In this document: piece by piece, positions 1 to 8,556 of the stretch | Numbering within the stretch: position 1 is the first letter of the stretch | How the letters are laid out: each line of letters starts with the position of its first letter | NCBI GenBank assembly: GCA_018432935.1 | Contig: JAHDSF010000012.1 | Coordinates: 1-64,000 of the forward strand | Direction of reading: 5' to 3' | From: Rhodospirillales bacterium | GTDB taxonomy: Bacteria > Pseudomonadota > Alphaproteobacteria > Rhodospirillales > Shumkoniaceae | DNA length: 64,000 nucleotides | Notes under the pieces: generated by a model | The model's database searches: none | The model's input: the letters and a program-made list of their open reading frames with translations, nothing else | Told to the model about the DNA's origin: nothing | Program-made: the position numbers and the translations under genes

Positions 1-80
1 ATCCGACCGATCGTCTCCACCACCAACATCCCCCCAACCCCGTCCGCCCAAAAACGGGGTTCTGAACCGCTCTCCTCAAA

Positions 81-134
81 GGGGTCAAATTTGGACGCCG
101 ATCACCCCTCAACGGGGGTCACAATTGCACGCCG
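81..134. repeat. Direct repeats, possible IS21-type end
   Basis: Two imperfect 20-bp direct repeats sit at 81-100 and 115-134 and agree at 17 of 20 positions; both begin GGGGTCA and end ACGCCG. Short repeated motifs of this type remind me of the multiple terminal repeats inside the ends of IS21-family (istA/istB) elements. No transposase gene is visible in the window, so only an element end could be present, with the rest lying to the left. The family call is from memory and is weak; the repeat itself is directly visible. The rest of positions 1-279 shows no gene I can support. Confidence 0.4.
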
Positions 135-217
135 CTTAACACCCTGACCGGAGACGTCTGCTTGCAGCTGCGGCAGGTCTCGGCGGTGGCCGAGCGCTCG
201 TCTTCTCCGCCCTGTTG

Positions 218-246
218 TTGACATTGCGTATCAGTATCGCTCACAA
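218..246 (+). promoter_or_regulatory. Possible promoter of the methyltransferase gene
   Basis: A perfect TTGACA at 218-223 is followed after 17 bases by the weak -10 TCACAA (241-246), in a locally AT-rich stretch just upstream of the ATG at 280. The spacer contains GCGTATCAGTATCGC, which could be an operator, but I cannot assign it to a regulator. Confidence 0.3.
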
Positions 247-279
247 TAGAAACAACATAACATTTGCTGACGAGGGCTG

Positions 280-1299
280 ATGCCTCAGCTCATGACCGTC
301 CCCCAGACCGACTTCACCCCGCTCGAGACGCTGGCGATGTCCGAAATCGCCGTCCGCGCAGCCTTGGAGAGCACACGCCTCGGCATCTTCGATGCCCTTG
401 CGGAATCCCCTCTTTCGGCGCACGAGGTGGCCGGCAAATTCGGCTTCCAGGAGGCGAAGACGGCGGCGCTACTCGACCTTCTCGTATCGGTGGGCCTGCT
501 CGCCCGTGATTCGGGAGGCTACACGACCACTCCGACCAGTTCGGAGTACCTTTGTCACGCATCGCCGTTCTTCGTCGGCAAGGGGATGGAGCTCACCCAG
601 CGCTTCCTGCACTCGGTTGCCGCCGACTTCACCAGCCTGCTGCGGGGCTCGTCGGATCTGCGGTCGGAAAGCGACACCCTTTGGGCGGTCGACGACACCC
701 TGGACGGTACCGAGCAGGAGGCCCGACTAGGTTCGCTTCAGGACGTCGTCGCCTTCACCGCCGGCCTGCCGGGGTTCGCCGGGATGCGCAGGATGTGCGA
801 CGTCGGCGGCAACCATGGCGCCTTCTCCATGGCGCTCCTCGATCGCAACCCGCAGCTTCGGCCGGAACTGGCCGACCTGCCCGAGGTGGCCGCCGCGGCG
901 ACGCCGCGCATCGCCGCCCGCGGCTACGCCGACAGGATGAGCGCCTTCGCCTGCGATCTGCGGACCGATGCCCTGGAGCCCGCGCGTTACGACCTCCTGC
1001 TAGCCTCCCACGTGCTCTACGGGTTCATGGACAGGCTTCCCGGCCTGCTGTCCATGTTCCATCGTGCCCTCAACTCCGGGGGATGGTTCGTCTCCCACCA
1101 CATGAGCGGCGAAGGACAAGTCCCCGCGCTTGTCACCCAGGCCAGGGAGCTCGTGACCCGCATGGCAGGCTACGCCACCCATGTCGTCGCGAAGGAGCAG
1201 CTTGCCGGCGCGCTTCGCGAGGCGGGCTTCGACGAGATCCGAACGGCGCCGGCGGGACAACGACAGGAGGGCCTGATCGTCGCCGCAAGGAAAGCGTGA
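280..1299 (+). CDS. SAM-dependent O-methyltransferase (dimerisation + methyltransferase domains)
   Basis: This 339-residue protein has the layout of the plant/bacterial O-methyltransferase family related to acetylserotonin O-methyltransferase. An N-terminal winged-helix dimerisation domain covers about residues 10-95. A Rossmann methyltransferase domain follows, with SAM motif I visible as VCDVGGNHGAF near residue 170. Such enzymes methylate small-molecule hydroxyls; the substrate cannot be read from the sequence. The ATG at 280 follows a GAGGG ribosome-binding site; a second in-frame ATG lies at 292. The gene stands alone on the plus strand, convergent with the oxidoreductase at 1315. The general class is firm; the reaction is unknown. 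Confidence 0.8.
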   Translation: MPQLMTVPQTDFTPLETLAMSEIAVRAALESTRLGIFDALAESPLSAHEVAGKFGFQEAKTAALLDLLVSVGLLARDSGGYTTTPTSSEYLCHASPFFVGKGMELTQRFLHSVAADFTSLLRGSSDLRSESDTLWAVDDTLDGTEQEARLGSLQDVVAFTAGLPGFAGMRRMCDVGGNHGAFSMALLDRNPQLRPELADLPEVAAAATPRIAARGYADRMSAFACDLRTDALEPARYDLLLASHVLYGFMDRLPGLLSMFHRALNSGGWFVSHHMSGEGQVPALVTQARELVTRMAGYATHVVAKEQLAGALREAGFDEIRTAPAGQRQEGLIVAARKA

Positions 1300-1314
1300 G
1301 CGTCTTTCAGGCGC

Positions 1315-2301
1315 TCACACCTTCACCGCCTTGCCGCTCTTCACCGATTCCACGCAAGCGTCGGCGAGCTTCAGCGCCAGCATGCCGTCCTGGATGCCGA
1401 CGATCGGTTTCTTCTTGTGCTCCACGCAGTCGAGGAAGTGCTCGAGCTCGTGGCGGTAGGCCGCCATGTAGCGCTCGAGGAAGAAGTGCAGCGGCCGCGC
1501 GGTGGTGGCGCCGTCGCCGTTCATGATCTCGACCGTGTTCTCGACCATGTTGCCGGCGCGAAGCATGCCGCCCGAGCCGAACACCTCGATCCGCTGGTCG
1601 TAGCCGTAGACGGCCCGACGGCTGTTGCTGATCTGGGCGATGGCGCCGCTCCTGGTCTTCAGGGTGACGGCCGCGGTGTCGACGTCGCCGACCTGGGCTA
1701 CGGCGGGATCGACCAGGCAGCTTCCGACCGCGTACACCTCGGTCGGCTCTTCGCCCAGCAGCCAGCGCGCCATGTCGAGGTCGTGGATCATCATGTCGCG
1801 GAACAGCCCTCCCGAGCCGCGCAGGTAATCGAGCGGCGGCAGCCCGGGGTCTCGGCTGGTGATGGCGACCAGTTCGACCTTGCCGATGCGGCCCTCGTCG
1901 ATGGCGCCGCGCAGGTGTGCGAAGTTGGGATCGAAGCGGCGGTTGAAGGCGACCAGCACCAGCGCCTTCGCGCTTTCCACCACCTTGACCACCGCCTGCA
2001 CCCGGGCGGAGCTGAGGTCGACCGGCTTCTCGCAGAAGATCGCCTTGCCGGCCGCGCAGGCTGCCTCGATCAGCGGCGCGTGGGTCTCGGTCGGCGAGGC
2101 GATGATGACGGCGTCGACTCCGGGGTCCGCAAACGCTGCCTCGGCCTCCACCGCCTTGGCGCCGTGCCGTGCTGCCAGCGCCTTGGCCCTGGCGGCGTCG
2201 ACGTCTACCACGTAGGCGAGTTCGGCCCGCGGACTGGCGGCAACGTTGGCGCCGTGGATCTGGCCGATGCGCCCGGCGCCGAACAGGCAGAACCTCGTCA
2301 T
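1315..2301 (-). CDS. Gfo/Idh/MocA family oxidoreductase (inositol 2-dehydrogenase-like)
   Basis: The 328-residue protein begins with a dinucleotide-binding Rossmann fold (GAGRIGQIHG near residue 7) and carries the family EKPVDLS motif, whose lysine contacts cofactor and substrate. Full-length similarity in style is to inositol 2-dehydrogenases (IolG) and related NAD(P)-dependent sugar or polyol dehydrogenases. No other myo-inositol catabolic genes (iolB, C, D, E) are nearby, so the substrate is uncertain and I give no symbol. Its ATG at 2301 overlaps the stop of the Mut7-C gene (ATGA), so it is probably translated from the same minus-strand transcript as the MFS exporter and the Mut7-C protein. 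Confidence 0.8.
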   Translation of the reverse strand: MTRFCLFGAGRIGQIHGANVAASPRAELAYVVDVDAARAKALAARHGAKAVEAEAAFADPGVDAVIIASPTETHAPLIEAACAAGKAIFCEKPVDLSSARVQAVVKVVESAKALVLVAFNRRFDPNFAHLRGAIDEGRIGKVELVAITSRDPGLPPLDYLRGSGGLFRDMMIHDLDMARWLLGEEPTEVYAVGSCLVDPAVAQVGDVDTAAVTLKTRSGAIAQISNSRRAVYGYDQRIEVFGSGGMLRAGNMVENTVEIMNGDGATTARPLHFFLERYMAAYRHELEHFLDCVEHKKKPIVGIQDGMLALKLADACVESVKSGKAVKV

Positions 2302-2861
2302 GTCCCTGATTCCTCCCCTTCCTGGACGTCGGGGCCGTTCCCGCCCCGATGCAAGCCGCTACTGTCCGCCAAATCCGCATCGCTGGCAAGCTGGCCCCCT
2401 GCCGTCCCGCTCCACTGGTCGAGACGCGCCCGCATGCGCCTGACGTGGCCGCCCGGCCAGTAAAGACGGCCGCACTGCGGACACCGACGTAGCGGCGGTG
2501 CAACGTGCCGGTACGGAGGCGCTGACCCCGCAGCCTCGCCAAGCAAGGCATTGTCGACCAGACAGCGGGTGAACGGGGCGGCGGTCCAGTCGAGGCCGAG
2601 ACGCCGGCGCAACTCCCCCGCCTGCGCCGCCAGGGTGCCGTGCTCCAACACCAGGACCCGGCCGGCAGCCGCCCTGCGCTCGAGGATGCGACGATCGCGG
2701 GTCAGCAGCAGCCGGTCCTCGGCGCCGGCGACTTCGACCAGCGCGGCATCGCTGGAACCCGGCTCGGCCACGGCGACATCGTGCCCCGCGGCACGCAGCC
2801 AGCGCGCCAGCCGTCCCAGCATTTCGTCGCATAGCAGGCGGAAGATCTTCGCCTCGGTCAT
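2298..2861 (-). CDS. Mut7-C RNase domain protein with degenerate zinc ribbon
   Basis: The 187-residue protein starts FRLLCDEMLGRLARWLR, the signature of the Mut7-C (PIN-fold) domain, and retains aspartates such as the LLTRD motif near residue 55. It ends in the usual zinc-ribbon segment CPQC (residues 127-130) followed by GRLYWPGGHVRRM. The first half of the ribbon reads RCLVDN at residue 99, where the family normally has RCxxCN, so one metal ligand is replaced by Asp. The family is predicted to be RNA-cleaving but its physiological role is poorly known. The gene starts 11 bases after the MFS stop and its own stop overlaps the next start, suggesting a three-gene operon. Confidence 0.75.
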   Translation of the reverse strand: MTEAKIFRLLCDEMLGRLARWLRAAGHDVAVAEPGSSDAALVEVAGAEDRLLLTRDRRILERRAAAGRVLVLEHGTLAAQAGELRRRLGLDWTAAPFTRCLVDNALLGEAAGSAPPYRHVAPPLRRCPQCGRLYWPGGHVRRMRARLDQWSGTAGGQLASDADLADSSGLHRGGNGPDVQEGEESGT

Positions 2862-2872
2862 CCGCTCACGAC

Positions 2873-4321
2873 TCACTCGGCTCCCCGCGGGTTGGCGGCT
2901 TCCCGTACCGCAGGAACGGAGCGGGCTCCCCCCAGCGAGGATCCGATTTCGGGCGGCAGGCGCAGGAACAGGACGACCGCGAGAAGCCCGAGCACCCCGA
3001 AGACGATGAAAGCGGGAGAGACGTCCGCGGCGACGACGGCGGTCCGACCCGCCAGCGCCTGGCTGACGTGGATCAGCACCGCCGCCAGCCCTACCCCGAC
3101 GCTGAAGGAAAGCTGCACCATCATGCTCGACAGCGTGCTGGCGTGGCTCATCTCGGCTTCGCGGACCTCGGCGAACGCGAGCGCGTTGAGGCTGGTCATC
3201 AGCAGCGAGCGGAAGAAGCCGGTGACCAGCAGCACGGCGATGATGACGGCGTGCGGAGTCGCCGCCGTGAACAGGGCGTAGGCCATCGACGACAGCGCCG
3301 CCACCGCCCCGGTCGCCACCAGCACCCGGCGCATCCCGAAGCGGGCAATGATCGGCGGCGCCGTGAACTTCATCAGGAGCGCCCCCGCCGCACTGGCGAA
3401 GGTCAGCAGTCCCGCCGCCAGGGCGCTCAGCCCGAAAGCCACCTGCAGCAGCATGGTGAGCAGGAACGGTGTCGCGCCGAGGCCCAACCTGACCAGGCTG
3501 CCGCCGAGGATCGAGGCCGAGAAGCTGGGCAGGCGGAACAGCCGGACGTCGATCAGCGGCGCCGCCGAGCGCACGGCGTGACGAACGTACAGCAGGCAGC
3601 AGGCGAGGCCGGCCGCGATCGCCGCCACCAGCAGCGCGGCGGGCAGCGAGGAGCGCCCCAGGCTCTCGAACCCGAACATCAGGATCGCCAGCCCCGCGCC
3701 GGCCAGCGCGAATCCCCGCAGGTCGAACGGCCGCCGGCCGACCGGCACCGTGTCGGGGATGAAGATCGTCACCAGCACGATGCCCAGCACGGCGATCGGC
3801 ACGTTGATGAGGAAGATCCACTGCCAGCTTCCGTAGGTGACGATGAAGCCGCCCACCGGCGGCCCGAGGACGGGGCCCAGCAGGGCCGGGATCGTCAGAT
3901 ACGACAACGCCTTCACGAGGTCGGCCTTGGCCACCGAGCGCAGGAGCACGATCCGGCCCACGGGCACCATCATCGCTCCCGCCGCCCCCTGCAGCGCCCT
4001 CGCGGCGACCAGCTCCGGCAAGTTCTGCGCGACGGCGCACAGCACCGAACTGGCCGCGAACAGCGCGATCGCGATCCGGAACACCGAACGGGCGCCGAAG
4101 CGGTCGGCAACCCAGCCGCTGACCGGAATGAAGATCGCGGCACTCAGCATGTAGGCGGTGATCGCGAGGTTCAGCCGCACCGGGGATTCGCCGAGGCTCC
4201 TCGCCATCACCGGGAGCGCGGTGGCGATCACCGTCGAATCCAGCATCTGCATGAACAGGGCGCAGCCAACGATGACCGGCACCAGGATCGGGCGGGCGGT
4301 TTGGGGCGAGGTGTCTTTCAC
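2873..4321 (-). CDS. MFS transporter, DHA2 (EmrB/QacA) drug-exporter type
   Basis: A 482-residue, highly hydrophobic protein with about 14 likely membrane helices. It shows the DHA2 features LDSTVIATALP in the first helix and the loop 2-3 motif GWVADRFGARSV near residue 85, both typical of proton-driven multidrug exporters of the EmrB/QacA group. Unlike EmrB-EmrA pairs, no membrane-fusion partner is present nearby. Translation appears to start at a GTG (4321) with a weak ribosome-binding site. It is the first gene of a minus-strand set with the Mut7-C protein and the Gfo/Idh/MocA oxidoreductase. The natural substrate is unknown. Confidence 0.85.
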   Translation of the reverse strand: MKDTSPQTARPILVPVIVGCALFMQMLDSTVIATALPVMARSLGESPVRLNLAITAYMLSAAIFIPVSGWVADRFGARSVFRIAIALFAASSVLCAVAQNLPELVAARALQGAAGAMMVPVGRIVLLRSVAKADLVKALSYLTIPALLGPVLGPPVGGFIVTYGSWQWIFLINVPIAVLGIVLVTIFIPDTVPVGRRPFDLRGFALAGAGLAILMFGFESLGRSSLPAALLVAAIAAGLACCLLYVRHAVRSAAPLIDVRLFRLPSFSASILGGSLVRLGLGATPFLLTMLLQVAFGLSALAAGLLTFASAAGALLMKFTAPPIIARFGMRRVLVATGAVAALSSMAYALFTAATPHAVIIAVLLVTGFFRSLLMTSLNALAFAEVREAEMSHASTLSSMMVQLSFSVGVGLAAVLIHVSQALAGRTAVVAADVSPAFIVFGVLGLLAVVLFLRLPPEIGSSLGGARSVPAVREAANPRGAE

Positions 4322-4393
4322 GGCATCATAGGTAGGACGTCACGACGAGGTGCGCACGCGTTTCGCGTCGGATGCCGGCACCGCGCATCATGG

Positions 4394-4447
4394 TTCGACA
4401 GGCTCACCACGAGGAAAAATGGCGGGCCTTGTCCTGAGCCTGTCGAA
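4394..4447. repeat. Palindromic intergenic repeat (REP-like)
   Basis: Perfect 13-bp arms, TTCGACAGGCTCA at 4394-4406 and TGAGCCTGTCGAA at 4435-4447, form an inverted repeat between the MFS gene and the AOR gene. Related palindromes occur at 14361, 40591 and 59105. It lies just downstream of the AOR stop and could also act as a transcript-end hairpin. Confidence 0.7.
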
Positions 4448-4464
4448 GGACGAGGCCGCGGGCC

Positions 4465-6216
4465 CTACGCCGCCGCGCCCAGCTTGCGGATCTCGTCGGC
4501 GTAGGCGGCCTGCATCGCCGCCATGTGGGCGCCGTCGATCGGACCTTTCCAGGTCTTCACCTCGGAGAAGCGCTTCGGGATCCTGACGCTCGCCGGGTCG
4601 AACCCGGTCGAGAAGCGGACCTGCCAGCGCAGCCGCTGCACCTCCTCCGACGCCGAGACCAGGTTCGCCGCCACGTCCTCCAGCCCCATCGAGGCCAGCG
4701 CCTCCTGCAGGATCGCATCCGAGTAGACGTTGCGGGCGAACAGGCAGCTCACCATCGAGGTCAGGGTGACCCGCTTGCGCTCGTCGTCGACGAAGAAGGC
4801 GAGCGCCTTGTCGATCTCGGGCTTGCCTTCCGTCTTCTGATCGAGGGTGTAGCCGCCGGTGTCGAGGTGGGAGTGGCGGAAGCCCATCGCCTGGGAGACG
4901 AAGAACGCCTCCCCGGTGGCGTAGCCCGCCATCTCCTGGCCCAGCACGCAGGCATAGTCCGCGCCGCCGTAGTGCTTGGCCGCCACCGCGGTGCCCTGGC
5001 CGAGCAGGCGATAGAAGTCGTTGGTGCGGGCTCCCAGATGGCGGACCGCCTGGCAGTAGCCCTTCACCTCGTCGAAGCGGAGGGGAACGATGGTCTCGCT
5101 CTCCTTGATGACGCCCCGCTCGAAGGCCTCGGTCGCCCAGGCGAGCGCGACGCCCGCCGACATGACGTCAAGGCCCTGGCGCTCGCACTCGTCGAGGATC
5201 GCCAGCACGCCGGAGGCGTCGGACATGCCGAGCATGGCGCCGCAGGCGAAGATCGGTTCGTGGTCGTAGGAGACCTGGCGATAGAGGTACTCGTTGTCGC
5301 TGGCGAACATCTCGCGCAACAGCCCGACATGGATGCAGCCGACCGGGCAGCCGGCGCAGGCCGTCTTGCGCAGCAGCAGCTCCTTGGCGAAGGTCTCGCC
5401 GGTGATGCCGTCGACCTTGGGGTGCACGGTCATCTGCAGGTTGCGTACCGGCAGCGACTGGATCTTGTTGAGCACGGCCACGTTCCCGGCGGTGCCGAGG
5501 CTGTGGTACTTGCTCATCATGTCGGTGTCGACGACCTGCGAGTAGACCTTCTGGAACAGCTTGGCATAGGTCTTGGTGGCGGGCGCCGGGAACGCGCTCT
5601 CGCCGTTGATGATGAACGCCTTCAGGTTCTTGGAGCCGGCCACCGCGCCGGCGCCGAGGCGGCCGAAGTGGCGGTAGGTGTCGACGTTGAGGCAGGCATA
5701 GGGAACCAGGTTCTCGCCCGCCGGCCCGATCCGCACGATCGAGCGATGACCGGTGCTGCGCCGGAACATCCGGCGCAGGTGCTTGCCGGTCGAGAACACG
5801 TCCTGGCCCGCCAGCGCATGGACGTCGTGCATCTCGAGCCGGCGGATGCCGGCGATGACGCACGACGGCCGCTCCGCCCTGCCGACGAACACCAGCCCGT
5901 CGATGTGGGCGAAGCGCATCGCCATCGGCAACCGTCCGCCGGCATGGGATTCGGTGTACTGCTCATGATAGGGCGACTTGAAGGCGCATACCGCCTTGCT
6001 CATCAGCGGGAAGCAGCCGGTCAAGGGGCCGATCGCGAAGATCAGCGGCTGGCGCGGGTCGAATGCCGGCGCGTCGGCCACCCCGTACTCCTGGAACAGG
6101 GCGGCAGCCAGCCCGCTGCCGCCGAGGAGCTTGGTCTTGTCGCCGAAGCGGATGAACTTGCCCTGACCCCGGCCGAGGTCGAAGACGAGAACGCGGAACG
6201 AGGATTCGCCGATCAT
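4465..6216 (-). CDS. Aldehyde ferredoxin oxidoreductase family protein (tungsten/molybdopterin)
   Basis: The 583-residue protein matches the tungsten-bis-pyranopterin AOR family in length and motifs. The [4Fe-4S] ligands are visible as C287, C290, C294 (CAGCPVGC) and C491, almost the same numbering as the archaeal AOR ligands I recall. The family oxidises aldehydes to carboxylates and passes electrons to ferredoxin, or runs in reverse. The start ATG at 6216 overlaps the stop of the upstream four-cluster ferredoxin gene by one base (TGATG), so the two are surely co-translated and likely form a complex, as in the AorAB part of the aromatic-degrader AOR. No FAD/NADH subunit (AorC) or dedicated W-cofactor genes are adjacent. 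The substrate is unknown. Confidence 0.85.
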   Translation of the reverse strand: MIGESSFRVLVFDLGRGQGKFIRFGDKTKLLGGSGLAAALFQEYGVADAPAFDPRQPLIFAIGPLTGCFPLMSKAVCAFKSPYHEQYTESHAGGRLPMAMRFAHIDGLVFVGRAERPSCVIAGIRRLEMHDVHALAGQDVFSTGKHLRRMFRRSTGHRSIVRIGPAGENLVPYACLNVDTYRHFGRLGAGAVAGSKNLKAFIINGESAFPAPATKTYAKLFQKVYSQVVDTDMMSKYHSLGTAGNVAVLNKIQSLPVRNLQMTVHPKVDGITGETFAKELLLRKTACAGCPVGCIHVGLLREMFASDNEYLYRQVSYDHEPIFACGAMLGMSDASGVLAILDECERQGLDVMSAGVALAWATEAFERGVIKESETIVPLRFDEVKGYCQAVRHLGARTNDFYRLLGQGTAVAAKHYGGADYACVLGQEMAGYATGEAFFVSQAMGFRHSHLDTGGYTLDQKTEGKPEIDKALAFFVDDERKRVTLTSMVSCLFARNVYSDAILQEALASMGLEDVAANLVSASEEVQRLRWQVRFSTGFDPASVRIPKRFSEVKTWKGPIDGAHMAAMQAAYADEIRKLGAAA

Positions 6217-6650
6217 CACGCAGCCTCCAGCTCGGTTTCGGCGGGACCCGCGATCTCGACCATCTCGAGGCATTCGTGGGGGCAGAACGCTACGCAAGCG
6301 CCGCAGTGGATGCAGACGTACGGGCGGTTGGTCTCGGGCGCCAGCGCGATCGCATCGTACGGGCAGGCGCGGGCGCACTCGCCGCAGTTGATGCAGAACT
6401 TGTAGCGCATTTTGACGCCGCCGCCGGCGCGCTGGATCAGCGCCTCGGTCGGGCAGGCGGCGACGCAGGAGGCCGGATCGCAGTTCAGGCAGACCTTGGC
6501 TTCGAAGCCGGTCGAGATGCCGCCGGAAGAGGCGATGCGGATGCCCGAGGCGTGCCACGAGATCTCGCGGTGAACGGTGCGCGCGCAGGCGAGGGCGCAC
6601 GAGTCGCAGCCGATGCAACGTTCCATCCGGCTGGCGCGAAGTACCTTCAT
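6216..6650 (-). CDS. Polyferredoxin subunit with four [4Fe-4S] motifs (AorA-like)
   Basis: This 144-residue protein carries 16 cluster cysteines in four sets: CIGCDSCALAC near residue 12, CLNCDPASCVAAC near 54, CINCGECARAC near 86 and CIHCGACVAFC near 113. This is the architecture of electron-transfer subunits such as AorA, HycB and DmsB-like proteins. It has no signal peptide or twin-arginine motif, so it is cytoplasmic. It is the first gene of a two-gene unit with the AOR catalytic subunit and most probably moves electrons from its tungsto-pterin centre to an unidentified acceptor. An AT-rich promoter region lies directly upstream. Confidence 0.85.
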   Translation of the reverse strand: MKVLRASRMERCIGCDSCALACARTVHREISWHASGIRIASSGGISTGFEAKVCLNCDPASCVAACPTEALIQRAGGGVKMRYKFCINCGECARACPYDAIALAPETNRPYVCIHCGACVAFCPHECLEMVEIAGPAETELEAA

Positions 6651-6906
6651 TTCAAGCTGTCCATCGGGAGCTGGGATTTGCAGCTTGTATACCTTTTTTG
6701 CAGTGCAGCAAACAGAATTTCCCTTGTAACCAAAGGGAGAATTGGCGAACTGCGCGGAATCGGCGATCGTCTGTAAGGTTCTCTCTTCGCAGATGCAATA
6801 CGGCGCTCCTGGCCGGAACGCGGGATTTTACGCCCCGTTTATGCGGAGCCCGGCAAATGGGCATCGAAACTTTACGCACCGAGGCCTACTTCTCCGCGTC
6901 GAGGCC
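6651..6906. other. Divergent intergenic region, AOR unit and trkH
   Basis: About 256 bases without a gene I can support. On the minus strand a TATACA -10-like hexamer lies about 35 bases before the ferredoxin start. TTGC-N6-GCAA (6698-6711) and a second TTTGCAG copy near 6677 flank it and could be an operator. The trkH reading frame stays open through the right part (from 6742), but that stretch does not look like protein of the TrkH family. Confidence 0.4.
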
Positions 6907-8445
6907 ATGACGGCGCGGCAACCTTCGGATCCAACAATGGACAACACCACTGCGGCTGTCGGCCGGTATCCGGCCGTGCGTGCGGCGACGCGCACCGAGC
7001 GGACCAACGAGTTCGCTCCGGTCTGGTACGTCTTCGGTCTGCTCCTGACGGGGCTTGCCGGCCTGATGGCTGCCCCGGCGATCATCGACGTCGTCGACGG
7101 CGACGGCGAGTGGCGGGCCTTCGCCGTATCGGCAGTGATCTCGCTGTTCTTCGGAGCCGGCCTTGCGTTCGCCAACCATCGCCCGGAGGTCCGCGTCACC
7201 CCCAGGCAGGCATTCCTTCTCACCGCCGTCGCATGGGTCGGCCTGTCCGCCTTCGGAGCCCTGCCCTTCGTCATGATCGGGCTGTCGCCGGCGGCCGCCT
7301 TCTTCGAGACCGCGTCGGGACTGACCACCACCGGATCGACCGTGATGGTGGGGCTGGACGAGATGCCGCGCGGCGTCCTGTTGTGGCGGTCGATTCTGCA
7401 GAGCCTGGGCGGCATCGGGATGATCGCGATGGCGGTCGCCGTGCTGCCGTTCCTCAACATCGGCGGCATGCAGCTGTTCCGGACCGAGTCCTCGGACCGG
7501 TCCGACAAGGTGCTGCCGCGGGCCAGCGCCATCACCGCCGCCATCACCCTGGCGTACCTCGGGCTGACCGCGATCTGCGCGCTCCTCTACTGGCTGGGCG
7601 GAATGACCGCGTTCGAGGCGATCTGCCATGCCCTGACGACGCTGTCGACGGGCGGCTATTCGACCTCGGACGCGTCCCTGGCGCATTGGGATTCGGCCTT
7701 CGTCCAGTGGACCGCGACCGTCTTCATGTTCCTGGGCGGCCTGCCCTTCGTGCTGTACGTGCGAGCCTTCCAGGGCCACCTCTCGGACGTCTGGCGCAAC
7801 AGCCAGGTCGCCTCCTTCTTCAAGTTCCTGCTGGTTGTCGGGCTGGTGTACTGGGCCGTCCTCTGGATCAGCCTGGACATGCCGTTCGAGTCCGCATTGC
7901 GGCATGCCTTCTTCAACGTCGTCTCGGTGGTGACGACGACCGGCTACGTCAGCACCGACTACGGGCAGTGGGGCGGCTTCTGCGTTGCCGGCTTCTTCCT
8001 GCTCACCTTCGTCGGCGGCTGCACCGGCTCGACCGGCGGCGCGATCAAGATCTTCCGCTTCCAGATCGCATGGCAGATGGTGCTTCGCCACATGCGGTCG
8101 CTCGTCTACCCGCACGCGATCGTGCCGTCGCGCTACGACGGCAAGCAGGTTTCCGAAGATGTCGTCCGTTCGGTCGTCATCTTCGTCTTCACCTACATCA
8201 TGACCGTCGCCCTCATCGGTGTCGTCCTGATGGCCACCGGGCTTGACTTCCTGTCCGGCTTCAGCGGTGCGGCCCAGGCAGTCGGCAACGTCGGCCCCGG
8301 ACTGGGCGAGGTGATCGGCCCGGTCGGCAACTACTCGACCGTCTCCGACACCGCGAAGTGGGTGCTTGCCGCCGGCATGCTGCTGGGCCGGCTCGAGTTC
8401 TTCACCCTGCTTGTGGTGCTGACCCCTTCGTTCTGGCGCAAGTAG
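6907..8445 (+). CDS. trkH: TrkH-family potassium uptake channel subunit
   Basis: The 512-residue membrane protein shows the four selectivity-filter repeats of TrkH/KtrB: TTTGST, LSTGGYS, TTTGYVS and VGNVGPGLG, each preceded by a pore helix, within about ten membrane segments. It forms the K+-conducting subunit that normally works with a cytoplasmic NAD/ATP-sensing TrkA or KtrA ring; no trkA is encoded in this window. I chose the ATG at 6907; an ATG at 6937 is nearly as good, since neither has a clear ribosome-binding site, and the N-terminal 40 residues are not conserved in the family. Confidence 0.88.
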   Translation: MTARQPSDPTMDNTTAAVGRYPAVRAATRTERTNEFAPVWYVFGLLLTGLAGLMAAPAIIDVVDGDGEWRAFAVSAVISLFFGAGLAFANHRPEVRVTPRQAFLLTAVAWVGLSAFGALPFVMIGLSPAAAFFETASGLTTTGSTVMVGLDEMPRGVLLWRSILQSLGGIGMIAMAVAVLPFLNIGGMQLFRTESSDRSDKVLPRASAITAAITLAYLGLTAICALLYWLGGMTAFEAICHALTTLSTGGYSTSDASLAHWDSAFVQWTATVFMFLGGLPFVLYVRAFQGHLSDVWRNSQVASFFKFLLVVGLVYWAVLWISLDMPFESALRHAFFNVVSVVTTTGYVSTDYGQWGGFCVAGFFLLTFVGGCTGSTGGAIKIFRFQIAWQMVLRHMRSLVYPHAIVPSRYDGKQVSEDVVRSVVIFVFTYIMTVALIGVVLMATGLDFLSGFSGAAQAVGNVGPGLGEVIGPVGNYSTVSDTAKWVLAAGMLLGRLEFFTLLVVLTPSFWRK

Positions 8446-8447
8446 GC

Positions 8448-8488
8448 GCGTCCCTTTCGGGGCAAGGGCGGCGCTCCGGAAGGGACGC
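8448..8488. terminator. Hairpin after trkH, possible terminator
   Basis: Arms GCGTCCCTT (8448-8456) and AAGGGACGC (8480-8488) can pair just after the trkH stop. There is no T-tract, so intrinsic termination is only a guess. Confidence 0.35.
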
Positions 8489-8556
8489 CGCTTGTCATCG
8501 TGCATGGCAGCCCCGAAGTTCTTTGTCCGGACCCGCAGACCTGATTTAATCGGCGC

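Noticed and set aside
3068-6405. Long plus-strand frames opposite the MFS and AOR genes
   Set aside because: They lie over conserved minus-strand coding sequence and read as low-complexity Arg/His/Gln-rich peptides typical of high-GC antisense frames.
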